Source: Oceanospirillaceae bacterium UBA2001
Lineage (GTDB): Bacteria; Pseudomonadota; Gammaproteobacteria; Pseudomonadales; Balneatricaceae
DNA: 14,924 bases
NCBI GenBank assembly: GCA_002335115.1
Contig: DDCR01000105.1
Span: 1 to 14,924 of the forward strand
Reading direction: 5' to 3'
Below, piece by piece: positions 1 through 8,960 of this stretch (positions are counted from its first letter, which is position 1; each line of letters begins with the position of its first letter). The notes under the pieces are model-generated. The model was given only the letters and a program-made list of their open reading frames with translations. It had not been told where the DNA came from and searched no databases. A program made the translations under genes and the position numbers.

Positions 1-131
1 GCTAACCAATCTTGCCATGCCTGTTTTGACAAGGTTTCAAATAAGGTTTGACCTTTGGCACCAGGGTAGGGAGGACGATCCATAGCTTCCATGTCGGCTT
101 GATACTTAGTGCAAAAAACAGTGCGTGTCAT
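1..131 (-). CDS. yggX: Probable Fe(2+)-trafficking protein YggX, 5' part only
   Basis: Only the first 43 codons are visible; the gene runs off the left edge. The N-terminus reads [11 protein letters not shown], followed by a conserved DRPPYPG segment and a later SKQAWQDW segment. This matches the YggX family, whose E. coli member starts MSRTIFC and has YPG and SKEAW motifs. YggX is a small cytosolic protein of about 90 residues linked to iron handling and protection of Fe-S clusters from oxidation; Cys7 is the conserved cysteine near the N-terminus. The ATG at 129-131 overlaps the mutY stop codon (ATGA overlap), so translation is probably coupled to mutY. The mutY-yggX pairing is common in gammaproteobacteria and makes functional sense, because MutY carries a 4Fe-4S cluster. 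Confidence 0.9.
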   Translation of the reverse strand, partial: MTRTVFCTKYQADMEAMDRPPYPGAKGQTLFETLSKQAWQDWL

Positions 132-1171
132 TGGGCTTTCTCGAGTAGTTTTTTAATCGGTGTCGCTAGCCCTATTGTATGCAGTTGTTGGCTGTCGTAC
201 CACTGACTTTTATGCTTTTCTGATACTTTTAGCTGGGCCTTATCCAATACTAACCGATGGGGCTCAATGGTGAGCTTATAGTGGCTAAATACGTGCTTAA
301 TGGGTGCCATTGGGGTGGTGTGGGTAGACAAACCCTCTAAGGCTAGCTGGGTCTGTAATGCTTTTAGGTCAGCGAATTCTGGCAGGCTCCAAAGTCCACC
401 CCAAATGCCTTTGCTTGGTCGCTGTTCCAGAAACGTTTGCCCCTGCTTATTTTGTAGTAGTAATACACTAACGGTCTTATGGGGTATTGCTTTTTTTGGC
501 TTGCGGGTGGGAATAATGCCAACTTTGTCTTGGGCTAATGCCTGGCAGTGAGCTTGCATGGGGCAGGCCACACATAAGGGCTGCTTGGGTTTGCAGATGG
601 TGGCGCCAATGTCCATGATGGCTTGAGTATAATCAGCATTGCGTTGATGGGGAGTTAGATCTGTGGCGAGTTGCCAGAGTTGTTGGTCTATTTGGCTTTG
701 CCCTGGCCACCCTTCAATGGCATATAAACGCGTGAGTAAGCGCTTGACGTTGCCATCAAGTATTACGCCACGTTGGTTGTAGGCTTGGCTCAGGATGGCC
801 CCTGCTGTAGACCTGCCGATACCCTTGAGAGCAATGAGGGCGTCTAAGTCGTTGGGCATATGGCCTTGATGTTGTTGAGTAATCGCGATGGCACTGGCAT
901 GCAGATTGCGCGCTCTAGTGTAATAGCCCAAACCTGTCCAGAGACTAAGTACGGTATCAGCTTCAGCTTGGGCTAAGTGGGTGATGGTTGGAAAACGCTC
1001 CATAAAGCGCTCAAAGTAGGGTATCACTGTCATGACTTGGGTTTGTTGTAACATAATCTCAGACACCCACACACGATAACCGGTGCGATCTTTCTGCCAT
1101 GGTAGGTGGTGGCGTCCGTGTTGGTCGAACCAGATGAGTAATTGGTCAGCAAAAAAGGTGTTGTTGGTCAT
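128..1171 (-). CDS. mutY: Adenine DNA glycosylase MutY
   Basis: A 347-residue protein, close to the 350 residues of E. coli MutY. It removes adenine mispaired with 8-oxoguanine or guanine in base-excision repair. Visible signatures are the [11 protein letters not shown] segment with the catalytic Glu38, the helix-hairpin-helix [12 protein letters not shown] (about 115-126) and the following LDGNV with catalytic Asp139. The 4Fe-4S ligands are Cys193, Cys200, Cys203 and Cys209 in C-X6-C-X2-C-X5-C spacing. The C-terminal third is the MutT/NUDIX-like 8-oxoG recognition domain, with [20 protein letters not shown] around 250-270. All key residues are present, so it should be active. The start is an ATG with only a weak Shine-Dalgarno sequence. 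The stop overlaps the yggX start. It is divergent from hisB across a 158-bp gap. Confidence 0.97.
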   Translation of the reverse strand: MTNNTFFADQLLIWFDQHGRHHLPWQKDRTGYRVWVSEIMLQQTQVMTVIPYFERFMERFPTITHLAQAEADTVLSLWTGLGYYTRARNLHASAIAITQQHQGHMPNDLDALIALKGIGRSTAGAILSQAYNQRGVILDGNVKRLLTRLYAIEGWPGQSQIDQQLWQLATDLTPHQRNADYTQAIMDIGATICKPKQPLCVACPMQAHCQALAQDKVGIIPTRKPKKAIPHKTVSVLLLQNKQGQTFLEQRPSKGIWGGLWSLPEFADLKALQTQLALEGLSTHTTPMAPIKHVFSHYKLTIEPHRLVLDKAQLKVSEKHKSQWYDSQQLHTIGLATPIKKLLEKAQ

Positions 1172-1251
1172 TAATTGTAGACTTATGGGTGAGCAAATGG
1201 GATTAATGCTGAGTATACATTTGTTTTATACCTTTTAGGGGCGTTTGTGCT

Positions 1252-1281
1252 TTGTAAAACAGCTACTAAAAGCCGTATAAT
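1252..1281 (+). promoter_or_regulatory. Candidate sigma70 promoter of the hisBHAF operon
   Basis: A perfect -10 hexamer TATAAT lies at 1276-1281. A partial -35, TTGTAA, lies at 1252-1257 (4 of 6 consensus positions) with an 18-bp spacer. Transcription would begin near 1288, giving a leader of about 40 nt before the hisB ATG at 1330. GAGG at 1319-1322 is a suitable ribosome-binding site. I see no leader peptide or attenuator in this gap. The mutY promoter must also lie in this 158-bp interval, on the other strand, but I could not define it convincingly. Confidence 0.55.
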
Positions 1282-1329
1282 CTCTGCTCGCTTTATTGCT
1301 TTACTCATTATCAAACCCGAGGTCACCTT

Positions 1330-1923
1330 ATGTCGGCTCGTACTGCCACTGTAGAACGGAATACCCTAGAAACTCAGATTACAGTTAGTGTTAATTTAGA
1401 TGGCACGGGTGTGTTTAGTTGCGTCACAGGGATCCCCTTTTTCGATCATATGTTGGAGCAGGTTGCGCGCCATGGATTGATTGATTTAGACATTGTTGCT
1501 CATGGTGACTTAGCGATTGATGCGCACCATACGGTGGAAGATCTGGGCATTACCTTGGGTATGGCCATAGACAAAGCGGTAGGAGACAAAAAAGGCCTAA
1601 CTCGCTATGGTTCTGCCTATGTGCCGTTAGATGAGGCGTTAACTAGGGTGGTGTTAGATTTTTCTGGACGCCCTGGATTGTTTAATCATGTTACCTACAC
1701 CCGTGGCCGCATTGGCGGTTTTGATGTGGATTTATTTGATGAATTTTTCCGTGGCTTTGTGAACCATGCCAAACTAACTCTGCACATTGATAACTTGAGT
1801 GGGAAGAATGCTCATCACCAAGCAGAAACAGTGTTTAAAGCCTTTGGTCGAGCCTTACGGATGGCCCTAAGTGCTGATGAACGGATGGCAGGTATGATGC
1901 CGTCCACTAAGGGTAGTTTATAG
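1330..1923 (+). CDS. hisB: Imidazoleglycerol-phosphate dehydratase HisB (monofunctional)
   Basis: 197 residues, the usual length of the stand-alone dehydratase. It lacks the N-terminal histidinol-phosphatase domain fused in E. coli HisB. It converts imidazoleglycerol phosphate to imidazole-acetol phosphate, the sixth step of histidine synthesis. Diagnostic metal-binding motifs are [13 protein letters not shown] near residues 62-74 and [18 protein letters not shown] near 160-177. FFDHML near residue 40 and the arginine-rich GRALR are also family hallmarks. The start is an ATG with GAGG 7 nt upstream. It is the first gene of the his cluster, followed after 37 bp by hisH. The monofunctional form implies that histidinol-phosphate phosphatase is encoded elsewhere. 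Confidence 0.97.
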   Translation: MSARTATVERNTLETQITVSVNLDGTGVFSCVTGIPFFDHMLEQVARHGLIDLDIVAHGDLAIDAHHTVEDLGITLGMAIDKAVGDKKGLTRYGSAYVPLDEALTRVVLDFSGRPGLFNHVTYTRGRIGGFDVDLFDEFFRGFVNHAKLTLHIDNLSGKNAHHQAETVFKAFGRALRMALSADERMAGMMPSTKGSL

Positions 1924-1960
1924 ATACTTTGGCAATCGGCTTGGTATTAATAGGGTTATT

Positions 1961-2596
1961 ATGAAATCCATTGCAGTGATTGACTATGGCATGGGTAATT
2001 TGCACTCCGTTGCCAAAGCCCTTGAACACGTGTGCCCAGATACCCGCGTCTATGTAACTAACGATGCGGCTAAAATTGAAGCCAGCGATCGTGTGCTCTT
2101 GCCTGGAGTAGGTGCTATTCGAGATTGCATGGCAGAGATCAAACGCTTGGGTGTGGATCACATCGTGGCTGATCAAATGGGCAAAAAGCCCATGCTTGGT
2201 ATTTGTGTGGGTATGCAGGCCCTAATGCAGCGTTCCAGTGAAAATGGGAGTGTGGCGTGTTTGGGTGAACTGCAAGGTAATGTGTCTTTCTTTGGTGATC
2301 ATGCCAGTGTGCAAGACGCTCACTTAAAAGTACCCCACATGGGCTGGAATCAAGTGCATCAGCAACCCCACAAGCTATGGCGTGGCATAGAAGACAATAG
2401 TCGGTTTTACTTTGTTCACAGTTATTATGTGCGTACCGAAGCTCGCGACTTAGTGGCGGCGACTTGTAACTATGGTCTTGAGTTTGATGTGGCACTTGCT
2501 AGAGAAAATCTTTTTGCAGTGCAATTTCATCCAGAAAAAAGCCACTCAGCTGGACTTCAACTTTTAAAAAACTTCTTACAGTGGGACGGTAGCTAA
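1961..2596 (+). CDS. hisH: Imidazole glycerol phosphate synthase, glutaminase subunit HisH
   Basis: 211 residues, a class I (triad) glutamine amidotransferase. It hydrolyses glutamine and channels ammonia to HisF, with which it forms the heterodimeric synthase. Visible are the N-terminal [12 protein letters not shown], the oxyanion-side LPGVGA (about 47-52), the nucleophile elbow GICVGMQ with Cys82, and the FHPEKS motif giving His190 and Glu192. The catalytic triad is therefore complete. The ATG has only a weak Shine-Dalgarno sequence. The stop is 19 bp before hisA. Presence with hisF in one operon fits the obligate complex. Confidence 0.97.
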   Translation: MKSIAVIDYGMGNLHSVAKALEHVCPDTRVYVTNDAAKIEASDRVLLPGVGAIRDCMAEIKRLGVDHIVADQMGKKPMLGICVGMQALMQRSSENGSVACLGELQGNVSFFGDHASVQDAHLKVPHMGWNQVHQQPHKLWRGIEDNSRFYFVHSYYVRTEARDLVAATCNYGLEFDVALARENLFAVQFHPEKSHSAGLQLLKNFLQWDGS

Positions 2597-2615
2597 ACCC
2601 TGCCGTAAATAGTCT

Positions 2616-3365
2616 ATGTCTCAAAGCCCTTTATTAATGATTCCAGCCATCGATCTAAAAGATGGTGAATGTGTGCGTTTGCGCCAAGGCCGCATGGAAG
2701 AGTCCACCGTTTTTTCAGCAGACCCGGTTGCTGTTGCCAACCAGTGGGTGGATGCTGGCTGCAGAAGGTTGCATCTGGTTGATTTGAATGGTGCCTTTGC
2801 TGGCAACCCAGTCAATGGTGATATTGTGAAGGCCATTGCGTTGGCCCACCCTAAGCTACCTATTCAAATTGGTGGCGGTATTCGTGATGTAAATATTATT
2901 GAAGCCTACCTACAGGCGGGTGTTGCCTATGTCATTATTGGTACTCAAGCAGTGCGTGATCCAGATTTTGTGACTCAAGTCTGCCGTGATTTTCCTGGCC
3001 GCATTATTGTGGGTTTGGACGCTAGCGATGGCATGGTGGCAGTCGAGGGCTGGGCTGAAGTGACTGATGTTAAAGCGGTCGATCTAGCCAAACGTTTTCG
3101 TAACGATGGGGTAAGTTCTATTGTTTATACAGACATTGCCCGTGATGGCATGATGCAGGGTGTTAATGTGGCGGCCACGTGCCAGTTGGCCAGAGAAGCA
3201 GGTATTCCAGTCATTGCTTCAGGTGGAGTGACCAATATGGACGATGTGCACGCTTTGGCGGCAGTTGCTGGCGACGGTATTGTGGGTGCTATTACCGGCC
3301 GAGCCATCTATGAAGGCACGTTAGATCTGGCAGCCGCGCAAGCCTATTGTGATGCTCAAGCCTAA
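2616..3365 (+). CDS. hisA: ProFAR isomerase HisA
   Basis: 249 residues, a TIM-barrel isomerase. It acts on ProFAR in histidine synthesis to give PRFAR, the HisF substrate. The N-terminal IPAIDLKDG contains the catalytic Asp13, and YTDIARDGM contains the second acid, Asp173. Phosphate-binding loops IQIGGGIR (about 83-90) and IASGGV (200-205) are intact. The start is uncertain. The ATG at 2616 gives an MSQSPLL extension; an in-frame ATG at 2637 would begin MIPAIDL. Neither has a clear Shine-Dalgarno sequence. I kept the longer form because the family usually has one or two residues before IPAIDL, which the shorter form lacks. HisA and HisF are paralogous barrels and lie adjacent here. Confidence 0.96.
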   Translation: MSQSPLLMIPAIDLKDGECVRLRQGRMEESTVFSADPVAVANQWVDAGCRRLHLVDLNGAFAGNPVNGDIVKAIALAHPKLPIQIGGGIRDVNIIEAYLQAGVAYVIIGTQAVRDPDFVTQVCRDFPGRIIVGLDASDGMVAVEGWAEVTDVKAVDLAKRFRNDGVSSIVYTDIARDGMMQGVNVAATCQLAREAGIPVIASGGVTNMDDVHALAAVAGDGIVGAITGRAIYEGTLDLAAAQAYCDAQA

Positions 3366-3391
3366 CCCATGCTAATGATAAGGAAACTCCC

Positions 3392-4165
3392 ATGGGCTTA
3401 GCCAAACGCATTATTCCCTGTTTAGATGTCAACAATGGACGTGTAGTTAAAGGGGTACAGTTTGTTGATATTAGAGATGCTGGAGATCCTGTGGAAGTGG
3501 CTAAACGCTACAACGAACAGGGCGCTGATGAGATTACTTTTCTAGACATTGGTGCAACTCATGAAAACCGTGACACTATGGTACATACGGTAGAAAAGAT
3601 GGCCAGTGAAGTGTTTATTCCCCTCACTGTGGGCGGTGGCATTCGGACTTGTGAAGATATTCGTCACATGCTTAATGCGGGTGCTGATAAAGTAGGCATT
3701 AATTCTGCGGCTGTGTTTAATCCAGATTTTGTGCAGCAAGCGGCGGATCGTTTTGGTGCCCAATGCATTGTTGTGGCCATCGATGCAAAACAAGTTAGTG
3801 GGCCAGGTGAAACCCTACGTTGGGAAATATTTACCCATGGCGGACGCAAGCCTACGGGCATTGATGCCGTTGAGTGGGCCATAAAAATGGTGGCTTATGG
3901 TGCGGGGGAAATATTACTCACTAGCATGGACCAAGATGGGGTTAAAAATGGATATGATCTGGGTGTCACGCGCACCATCAGTGAAGCGGTGTCTGTGCCA
4001 GTGATTGCATCGGGTGGTGTAGGCCACTTGGACCATTTAGTTGATGGTGTAATTGAAGGCAAAGCGGATGCAGTATTGGCCGCTAGTATCTTTCACTTTA
4101 ATGAATACACCATCCCTCAAGCCAAACAATACATGGCCTCAAAGGGTATTGAGATGCGCCTTTAG
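3392..4165 (+). CDS. hisF: Imidazole glycerol phosphate synthase, cyclase subunit HisF
   Basis: 257 residues, a TIM barrel. It uses ammonia from HisH to convert PRFAR into imidazoleglycerol phosphate and AICAR. The hallmark N-terminus [21 protein letters not shown] carries catalytic Asp12, and VVAIDAK carries Asp131. Phosphate loops LTVGGGIR (about 78-85) and VIASGGVG are present. The ATG is preceded by a good AAGGAA ribosome site. It is the last his gene here; hisI/hisE do not follow. Its last 27 bp (4139-4165) overlap the 3' end of yibQ on the opposite strand, so there is no room for an intergenic terminator. Confidence 0.97.
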   Translation: MGLAKRIIPCLDVNNGRVVKGVQFVDIRDAGDPVEVAKRYNEQGADEITFLDIGATHENRDTMVHTVEKMASEVFIPLTVGGGIRTCEDIRHMLNAGADKVGINSAAVFNPDFVQQAADRFGAQCIVVAIDAKQVSGPGETLRWEIFTHGGRKPTGIDAVEWAIKMVAYGAGEILLTSMDQDGVKNGYDLGVTRTISEAVSVPVIASGGVGHLDHLVDGVIEGKADAVLAASIFHFNEYTIPQAKQYMASKGIEMRL

Positions 4166-4945
4166 GTTCAGTTGCCAGATTAGTGCAGAGGCCGAGGTCA
4201 GCTTGATGCCTGTTTGATCAAGGCGTTCTAGTGCGCTGCTTAAAAACGCTACCGTAGCTGGGTAAGGGTGACCAATAAGCACCACAGAGCCATTTTTTTG
4301 AGCAATTTCTATGGCTTGCTGAAATTGGCTTTCGAGGGCCTCTTGACTGGTATCGTTATCCAAAAACACATCTCTTGTAAGTGCAGGAATAGCTTGAGCC
4401 ACAGCCTGCTGCCAAGCCACACTGGATGAACTGGTGCGGCTATCTACAAAAAATAAATCAAACTCAGCTGCAATATCCATCGTCCATTGCATGGGTAGCA
4501 TCTGCTCAGTTAAAGCGCTACCCATATGGTTATTGATGCCTTCTGCTTGGGGCACGCTGGCTAAGCCTTTGCGTAATACTTTTTTGAACTCTTTTTCATC
4601 CATATCTAGGGTCAGTCCGCCAGGACCTAGCCGCAGACCTGCGTGGTTTTGCATGGGGACATGAAGAATGATCTGTTTATCTACAGCGGCACCTTTGCGA
4701 GCCAATGACGCACCATGAGGGGTATGGGGCATGACCGCCATAGTAATGGGGCCAGGCAGATTGACCACACTAAGACCGTTAGCCAAGTTATAACCTAGGT
4801 CGTCTATAATGATGACCATAGATGGCTGAAACTCATCTGCTTTAACTAAATACGAGCTCCCTATCAGGGGCATTAGCAGTAACCAAACTAAACCCCATGG
4901 TGCCCTATTAATGTGTTTATAGGCCTTAATAAATCGAGCCATCAT
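4139..4945 (-). CDS. yibQ: Divergent polysaccharide deacetylase family protein YibQ
   Basis: 268 residues from the ATG at 4943-4945. A second ATG follows at once (MMARF). This start lies 4 bp after the ctpA stop and gives a basic n-region plus hydrophobic core ([15 protein letters not shown]), a plausible signal peptide. The open frame extends further upstream into ctpA, but that extension is unlikely. Family motifs: [10 protein letters not shown] with Asp48/Asp49, His74 in MPHTPHG, LHVPMQ (about 94-99), INNHMGS (137-143), FFVDSRT (165-171) and IGHPYP (224-229). The family resembles NodB-like deacetylases, but its substrate and function are not established. It is probably periplasmic. Linkage to envC and ctpA suggests a role in peptidoglycan or envelope metabolism, which is inference. 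No good Shine-Dalgarno sequence is visible, so coupling to ctpA is likely. Confidence 0.88.
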   Translation of the reverse strand: MMARFIKAYKHINRAPWGLVWLLLMPLIGSSYLVKADEFQPSMVIIIDDLGYNLANGLSVVNLPGPITMAVMPHTPHGASLARKGAAVDKQIILHVPMQNHAGLRLGPGGLTLDMDEKEFKKVLRKGLASVPQAEGINNHMGSALTEQMLPMQWTMDIAAEFDLFFVDSRTSSSSVAWQQAVAQAIPALTRDVFLDNDTSQEALESQFQQAIEIAQKNGSVVLIGHPYPATVAFLSSALERLDQTGIKLTSASALIWQLNLKAHLNTL

Positions 4946-4949
4946 ATTA

Positions 4950-6128
4950 TTATTTAGACTTTGACAGACGTAGAATATCCAGCGCAGCAGCAAGTTGCGT
5001 ATCCTCATCAGTTTCTGAATTATCAACGGTTACGTCTGGTTCAATACCTGTGAGGTGGATGTTATGGCCATTAGGGGTGTAGTAGTAAGCCGTTGTGAGT
5101 TTAACACCTGTGCCCTGTGGCAGGGTAATAATAGATTGCACTGAGCCTTTACCAAACGTGCTCTTGCCAACCAATTGGCCACGCTGATGGTCCTTTATAG
5201 CGCCTGCTACAATTTCAGATGCGGATGCGCTGCCGTTGTTAATGAGGATTGCCAATGGCCAGCCTTGGCTCGGGTCCTTAGAGTGGGCGTCAAAACGCAT
5301 ATTGTCTTTGATCTGGCGGGCCTTCGTAGTCACAATGTTACCAGTACTCAAAAATGCATCGGCTACAGCGGCAGCAGCTGATAAAGTGCCACCCGGATTA
5401 TTTCGTAAGTCTAACAACCAGCGATTAGCTCCAACAGTTTTAAGGCGCTGCATTTGGTCTACTAAATCTTGCCCCGTGTGGTCCTGAAAGTGGCTAATGC
5501 GAAGATAGGCGACATTACTTGCCATCAATTCACTGCGCACGCTCGCTGTAGTGATGATTTCACGATTTAGATTGAACTTGAGTTCTTCGCCACTTCGTAA
5601 AATAGTCAGTGTCACTGGAGTGCCTGGACCACCGCTCATAAGCTGGTCGATGGCGTGCACATCAAGTCCTTTAACTGCTTTACCTTGTACGTGCGTGATC
5701 CAATCTCCAGGCAGAATACCGGCACGGTGTGCGGGGCTATCATCGATGGGGGTAATGACACGGATGTAGTTGCCCTCTGGCACTAATTCAACCCCAATAC
5801 CCGTATACTCGCCGCGGGTATCTTGTTGCAGGCTGGCCATATCGTCAGCGTCTAGGTAGCTAGAGAAACGGTCGAGTTTTAAAATCAGGCCTTCAAGGGC
5901 AAACTGCAATAATTCTTCGTCTGTCTTTGCATCTACGTGTTGCTGGCGGATGCGTTCATACACGGCTACAAAAGACTGCAACGCAGCCAATGGCACCGGT
6001 GGGTGAGGGGCTACTGCGGCTATGGCACTCGCTGGGGCTAACACACCCATTGCCAGTGCAAGTATCAGGCGCCCCATGATTTGTCTGCACCGGATGAGGC
6101 CTTTAGGCTGGATTAGTTCAATGCGCAT
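4950..6128 (-). CDS. ctpA: S41-family carboxyl-terminal processing protease CtpA
   Basis: 392 residues, the short CtpA type rather than the long Prc/Tsp type. It has an N-terminal signal or anchor segment (hydrophobic stretch about 20-38), then a PDZ domain (TGIGVEL, SPAHRAGILPGDWI; about 108-190) and a C-terminal S41 protease domain. The Ser/Lys/Gln residues of the family are visible: Ser302 in NGSASASEIVAG, and Lys327 and Gln331 in STFGKGSVQ, with the expected 25-residue Ser-Lys spacing. LLDLRNNPGG is also typical. The ATG at 6126-6128 has AAGGTG about 6 nt upstream, overlapping the envC stop; a GTG one codon earlier is too close to it. In Pseudomonas a CtpA at this locus degrades peptidoglycan hydrolases with a lipoprotein partner. 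Neighbouring envC fits an envelope role. Confidence 0.93.
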   Translation of the reverse strand: MRIELIQPKGLIRCRQIMGRLILALAMGVLAPASAIAAVAPHPPVPLAALQSFVAVYERIRQQHVDAKTDEELLQFALEGLILKLDRFSSYLDADDMASLQQDTRGEYTGIGVELVPEGNYIRVITPIDDSPAHRAGILPGDWITHVQGKAVKGLDVHAIDQLMSGGPGTPVTLTILRSGEELKFNLNREIITTASVRSELMASNVAYLRISHFQDHTGQDLVDQMQRLKTVGANRWLLDLRNNPGGTLSAAAAVADAFLSTGNIVTTKARQIKDNMRFDAHSKDPSQGWPLAILINNGSASASEIVAGAIKDHQRGQLVGKSTFGKGSVQSIITLPQGTGVKLTTAYYYTPNGHNIHLTGIEPDVTVDNSETDEDTQLAAALDILRLSKSK

Positions 6129-6137
6129 CACTTCACC

Positions 6138-7277
6138 TTATTGCAACCATTGTTTAGGATTTAACGGTTTGCCTTGTTGTCGCAAAGAAAAATACAATCC
6201 CGCTCGGGTGTTACCGCCAGATTTTCCACTACTGGCGATAAGTTGCTGGGCAGCAGCGGTATCACCTACGGACAAATACAAGGCTTGATTTTGCCCATAT
6301 AAGCTTAAAAAACCGTCCCCATGATCAACAATGATAACCAATCCATAGCCTTTTAACCAATCTGAAAAAACCACTTGCCCACCATGGATAGCGACCACAT
6401 CAGAACCTTCTGGAGCAGCAATCAACCAGCCTTGTTGGCTTAGGGGGTAGGCACTTTGTGATACCCCAAAGCGGTTCAAGACTTTACCCTTTAGCGGCCA
6501 GGGTAATTGCCCTTTAGCGTCTGCCATTGGCGAGCCTGCAACTTTAATATTGGCTTTAGCAACCGCCACTTGAATTTGTTCAAGCAGCTGTTGGGCTTGC
6601 TGTTGGTCAACTTTGGCATTGTTTAATGTTTGTGCTTTTGAGGCCTGCTTATTGTTGAGTGTTTTAAGATTAGCCGATAGCTGGGTCTTAGCTTGTTTTA
6701 ACTGTTGTTGCTGAGTTTGCAATTGCTGAGCACCTTGCTGCAATTCTAAAGTGAGGTCAGACTGTTCCTGTTGCACCAAGGCGAGGCTATTTAATGTTTG
6801 CCGATAGGCTGCCATTTGCTCGGCACTGGCTTGATTTAGATATTGGAAATAAGCCATATTTCGGGCCAGAGCTGACGGACTGTCCAAGGTCAGTAGCACA
6901 TTCCCGGGGGCGTTTTGACCTTGCTGATACTGCCGCTTTAGTTGAGCACTGAGTTGTTGTTCTTGTTCTGCAAGGGCATCTTGAAAGTGGCTCGATTGCT
7001 GCTGTAACTTGGCAAGGTGATGGGTACTTTTTTGGCTTGCCTGTTGATTTTTCTTGATGGCCTTACTGAGCTTGCTAATGCTCTGCTCATTAGTGCGCAG
7101 TGATTGCTGTAACTTTGAGGCTTTGTTTTGGGCTTTGTTAAGCCAAGACTGTAAGTTGTTAATATCCTTTTGCAACTGCTGCATGCGTTGCTGAGCTTTT
7201 TGCTCGTTGTTAGCAGCAAGCATATGGGTACTTATGAGCAGCATCATGCTGCATATGAAATAGGCGATAAGGCGCAA
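6138..7277 (-). CDS. envC: EnvC-type murein hydrolase activator with degenerate LytM domain
   Basis: 379 residues. A signal peptide (about 1-22, ending HMLAA) is followed by a long Gln/Lys/Ala-rich coiled coil (about 23-235), then a C-terminal M23/LytM-like domain (about 255-379). The zinc ligands expected of an active M23 peptidase are missing. The usual HxH region reads GLYFSLRQQGK, and the first-His region reads YPLSQQG. E. coli EnvC is degenerate in the same way and activates amidases AmiA/AmiB at the septum. By analogy this protein is a periplasmic amidase activator for cell separation. The start appears to be TTG, 1 nt after the gpmI stop. A downstream ATG at 7247 would remove the basic n-region of the signal peptide, so TTG is preferred. 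Confidence 0.9.
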   Translation of the reverse strand: MRLIAYFICSMMLLISTHMLAANNEQKAQQRMQQLQKDINNLQSWLNKAQNKASKLQQSLRTNEQSISKLSKAIKKNQQASQKSTHHLAKLQQQSSHFQDALAEQEQQLSAQLKRQYQQGQNAPGNVLLTLDSPSALARNMAYFQYLNQASAEQMAAYRQTLNSLALVQQEQSDLTLELQQGAQQLQTQQQQLKQAKTQLSANLKTLNNKQASKAQTLNNAKVDQQQAQQLLEQIQVAVAKANIKVAGSPMADAKGQLPWPLKGKVLNRFGVSQSAYPLSQQGWLIAAPEGSDVVAIHGGQVVFSDWLKGYGLVIIVDHGDGFLSLYGQNQALYLSVGDTAAAQQLIASSGKSGGNTRAGLYFSLRQQGKPLNPKQWLQ

Positions 7278-7278
7278 T

Positions 7279-8823
7279 TTAGTTAAATTCTACCAAGTTA
7301 CAGCCCGTCATTTCTTGGGGCTGTTCAAGGTTCATTAAATGCAGCATAGTGGGCGCTAAATCGGCCAGCACGCCGGCTGATAATTTAGCATTGGCACTTC
7401 GATGGCTCACATAAATCAAGGGCACTGGCCAAGAGGTATGTGCTGTATGGGGTTGGCCTGTATTCGGGTTAGTCATGAGTTCCACATTACCATGGTCTGC
7501 TGTAATGAGGGCTTCGCCACCCACTTTTTCTAGGGCATGAACGATACGTAAAAGACAGGTGTCTACGGCTTCAACAGCTTTGACTGCAGCATCAAATTTG
7601 CCTGTATGTCCCACCATATCAGCATTGGCAAAGTTGCATACAATTAAATCGTAAGCCCCACTTTCAATGGCGGCAACTAATTTATCAGTCAGCTCTGGAG
7701 CACTCATTTCTGGTTGTAAATCATAAGTAGCTACATTTGGAGAAGGAATAAGCTCACGACTCTCTCCCTCATATAAAGCTTCTTGTCCGCCACTAAAGAA
7801 GAAAGTGACATGGGCATATTTTTCAGTTTCGGCAATGCGTAGTTGGGTCTTTCCATGCTGGGCCATGATGTCGCCCAGATCATTTTTTACTTGGGTCGGT
7901 GGAAAAGCGCAGGCGGTATCTATGGCAGCGCTGTATTCAGTCATCATTACAAACTCAGCAAGATCCAGCGGCTCTCCACGATCAAAACTATCAAATTCGT
8001 GGTCCACAAATGCGCGCGTGATTTGGCGTGAGCGGTCGGGTCTAAAGTTAACACAGATCATTGTGTCACCGTCTTCAACCTTTGCAGACTGGCCCTGTGC
8101 ATCCAAAATCACAGTAGCAGGCACAAACTCATCTGTCGCATTATTTAAGTAGGCTTCTTGTAAGGCGCTGAGGGCAGATAAGCACTCATGCTCTGCTTCA
8201 CCGTAGCGCATTGCTCGGTAGGCACTTTCAACGCGCTCCCAGCGTTGGTCACGGTCCATCGCAAAGTAACGGCCGCAGAGGCTGCCAATGCGGCCATTAA
8301 TCGGCTCTAGGGCGTCCATTAAAGCTTGTATATAAACTTGGGCTGAGCTTGGCGCTGTATCTCTGCCATCTAACCATGCGTGCACTACGATTTTTGTAGC
8401 TCCACGCTGGTGGGCTAAGCGACAGGTGGCAAACAAATGGTCTTGATGACTGTGCACCCCACCATCTGATAATAAACCACAAACATGAACGGTGCCTTCA
8501 TTAGCAACGGCTTTATCAATGGCTGACAAAAGCACAGGGTTGGTCTGAAAGTCTCCATCCACTATGGCTTTGCCAATACGAGTGTAATTTTGGTACACCA
8601 CTCGGCCCGCACCAATGTTCATGTGACCCACTTCGGAGTTACCCATCTGGCCATCTGGTAGGCCCACATCGGCTCCAGACGTGCCTACTAAAGTATGACA
8701 ATGATCCGCTAATAGACCGTCCCAAGTGGGTGTGTTTGCGACTGCAATGGCATTAGAAGTTGATGTTTGGCTTTGTCCCCATCCATCAAGAATGATGAGG
8801 GCTTTAGGACTAGAAGTGGTCAT
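7279..8823 (-). CDS. gpmI: 2,3-bisphosphoglycerate-independent phosphoglycerate mutase GpmI
   Basis: 514 residues from the ATG at 8821-8823, matching the length of E. coli GpmI. A TTG six codons upstream is in frame but would put the start within the probable transcript leader. The enzyme interconverts 3- and 2-phosphoglycerate in glycolysis/gluconeogenesis using two metal ions (usually Mn) and a phosphoserine intermediate. Visible features are LIILDGWGQ with metal ligand Asp13, [14 protein letters not shown] with nucleophile Ser63, the [10 protein letters not shown] substrate loop, [22 protein letters not shown] and TADHGNVE. It is first in a compact cluster with envC, ctpA and yibQ, so glycolytic and envelope genes probably share a transcript. 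Confidence 0.97.
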   Translation of the reverse strand: MTTSSPKALIILDGWGQSQTSTSNAIAVANTPTWDGLLADHCHTLVGTSGADVGLPDGQMGNSEVGHMNIGAGRVVYQNYTRIGKAIVDGDFQTNPVLLSAIDKAVANEGTVHVCGLLSDGGVHSHQDHLFATCRLAHQRGATKIVVHAWLDGRDTAPSSAQVYIQALMDALEPINGRIGSLCGRYFAMDRDQRWERVESAYRAMRYGEAEHECLSALSALQEAYLNNATDEFVPATVILDAQGQSAKVEDGDTMICVNFRPDRSRQITRAFVDHEFDSFDRGEPLDLAEFVMMTEYSAAIDTACAFPPTQVKNDLGDIMAQHGKTQLRIAETEKYAHVTFFFSGGQEALYEGESRELIPSPNVATYDLQPEMSAPELTDKLVAAIESGAYDLIVCNFANADMVGHTGKFDAAVKAVEAVDTCLLRIVHALEKVGGEALITADHGNVELMTNPNTGQPHTAHTSWPVPLIYVSHRSANAKLSAGVLADLAPTMLHLMNLEQPQEMTGCNLVEFN

Positions 8824-8851
8824 GGTGTCTGTTATTGGCAAATGGCAAGAT

Positions 8852-8880
8852 ATTTTAGCAGTCTACCTCCAATTTATCCA
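8852..8880 (-). promoter_or_regulatory. Candidate sigma70 promoter of gpmI-envC-ctpA-yibQ
   Basis: On the minus strand the -10 TAAAAT (8852-8857) is preceded by TGC, an extended -10 element. A -35-like TGGATA (8875-8880, 4 of 6) is separated by 17 bp. The start would fall near 8845, giving a leader of about 22 nt before the gpmI ATG. No other promoter is visible between the four minus-strand genes, whose gaps are 1, 9 and 4 bp. Confidence 0.5.
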
Positions 8881-8890
8881 TGCTATGGCG

Positions 8891-8896
8891 TATAAT
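8891..8896 (+). promoter_or_regulatory. -10 element, candidate promoter of yibN-grxC-secB
   Basis: A perfect TATAAT at 8891-8896 sits 64 bp before the yibN ATG at 8961. I could not find a convincing -35 at the normal distance (8868-8873 is poor), so an activator or an unusual spacing may be involved. It is divergent from the gpmI promoter. The two -10 elements are 33 bp apart and the elements do not overlap. Confidence 0.45.
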
Positions 8897-8960
8897 GCCG
8901 CCGGACTTGTCGTCCTTATGGCGACCCAGAACCTATTAATTGTTGGGAATAATAAAGCTT

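Noticed and set aside
1172..1240. Promoter for mutY on the minus strand
   Set aside because: TATACT at 1212-1217 could be a -10, but no -35 at a suitable distance was found, so it was not listed.
2139..2495. 118-residue minus-strand open frame inside hisH
   Set aside because: It is wholly antisense to a clear hisH gene, is Cys/His/Pro-rich as expected of a shadow frame, and has no supporting start signals.
4946..5026. N-terminal extension of yibQ into ctpA
   Set aside because: The open frame allows 27 extra residues, but the added sequence has no family match and would push the signal peptide inward. The ATG at 4945 just after the ctpA stop fits better.
7805..8152. 115-residue plus-strand open frame inside gpmI
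   Set aside because: It is antisense to well-conserved gpmI catalytic-domain sequence and has no motif or ribosome site.
8824..8841. TTG start six codons upstream for gpmI
   Set aside because: The ATG at 8823 gives the family length of 514, and the probable transcription start near 8845 leaves almost no leader for the TTG.
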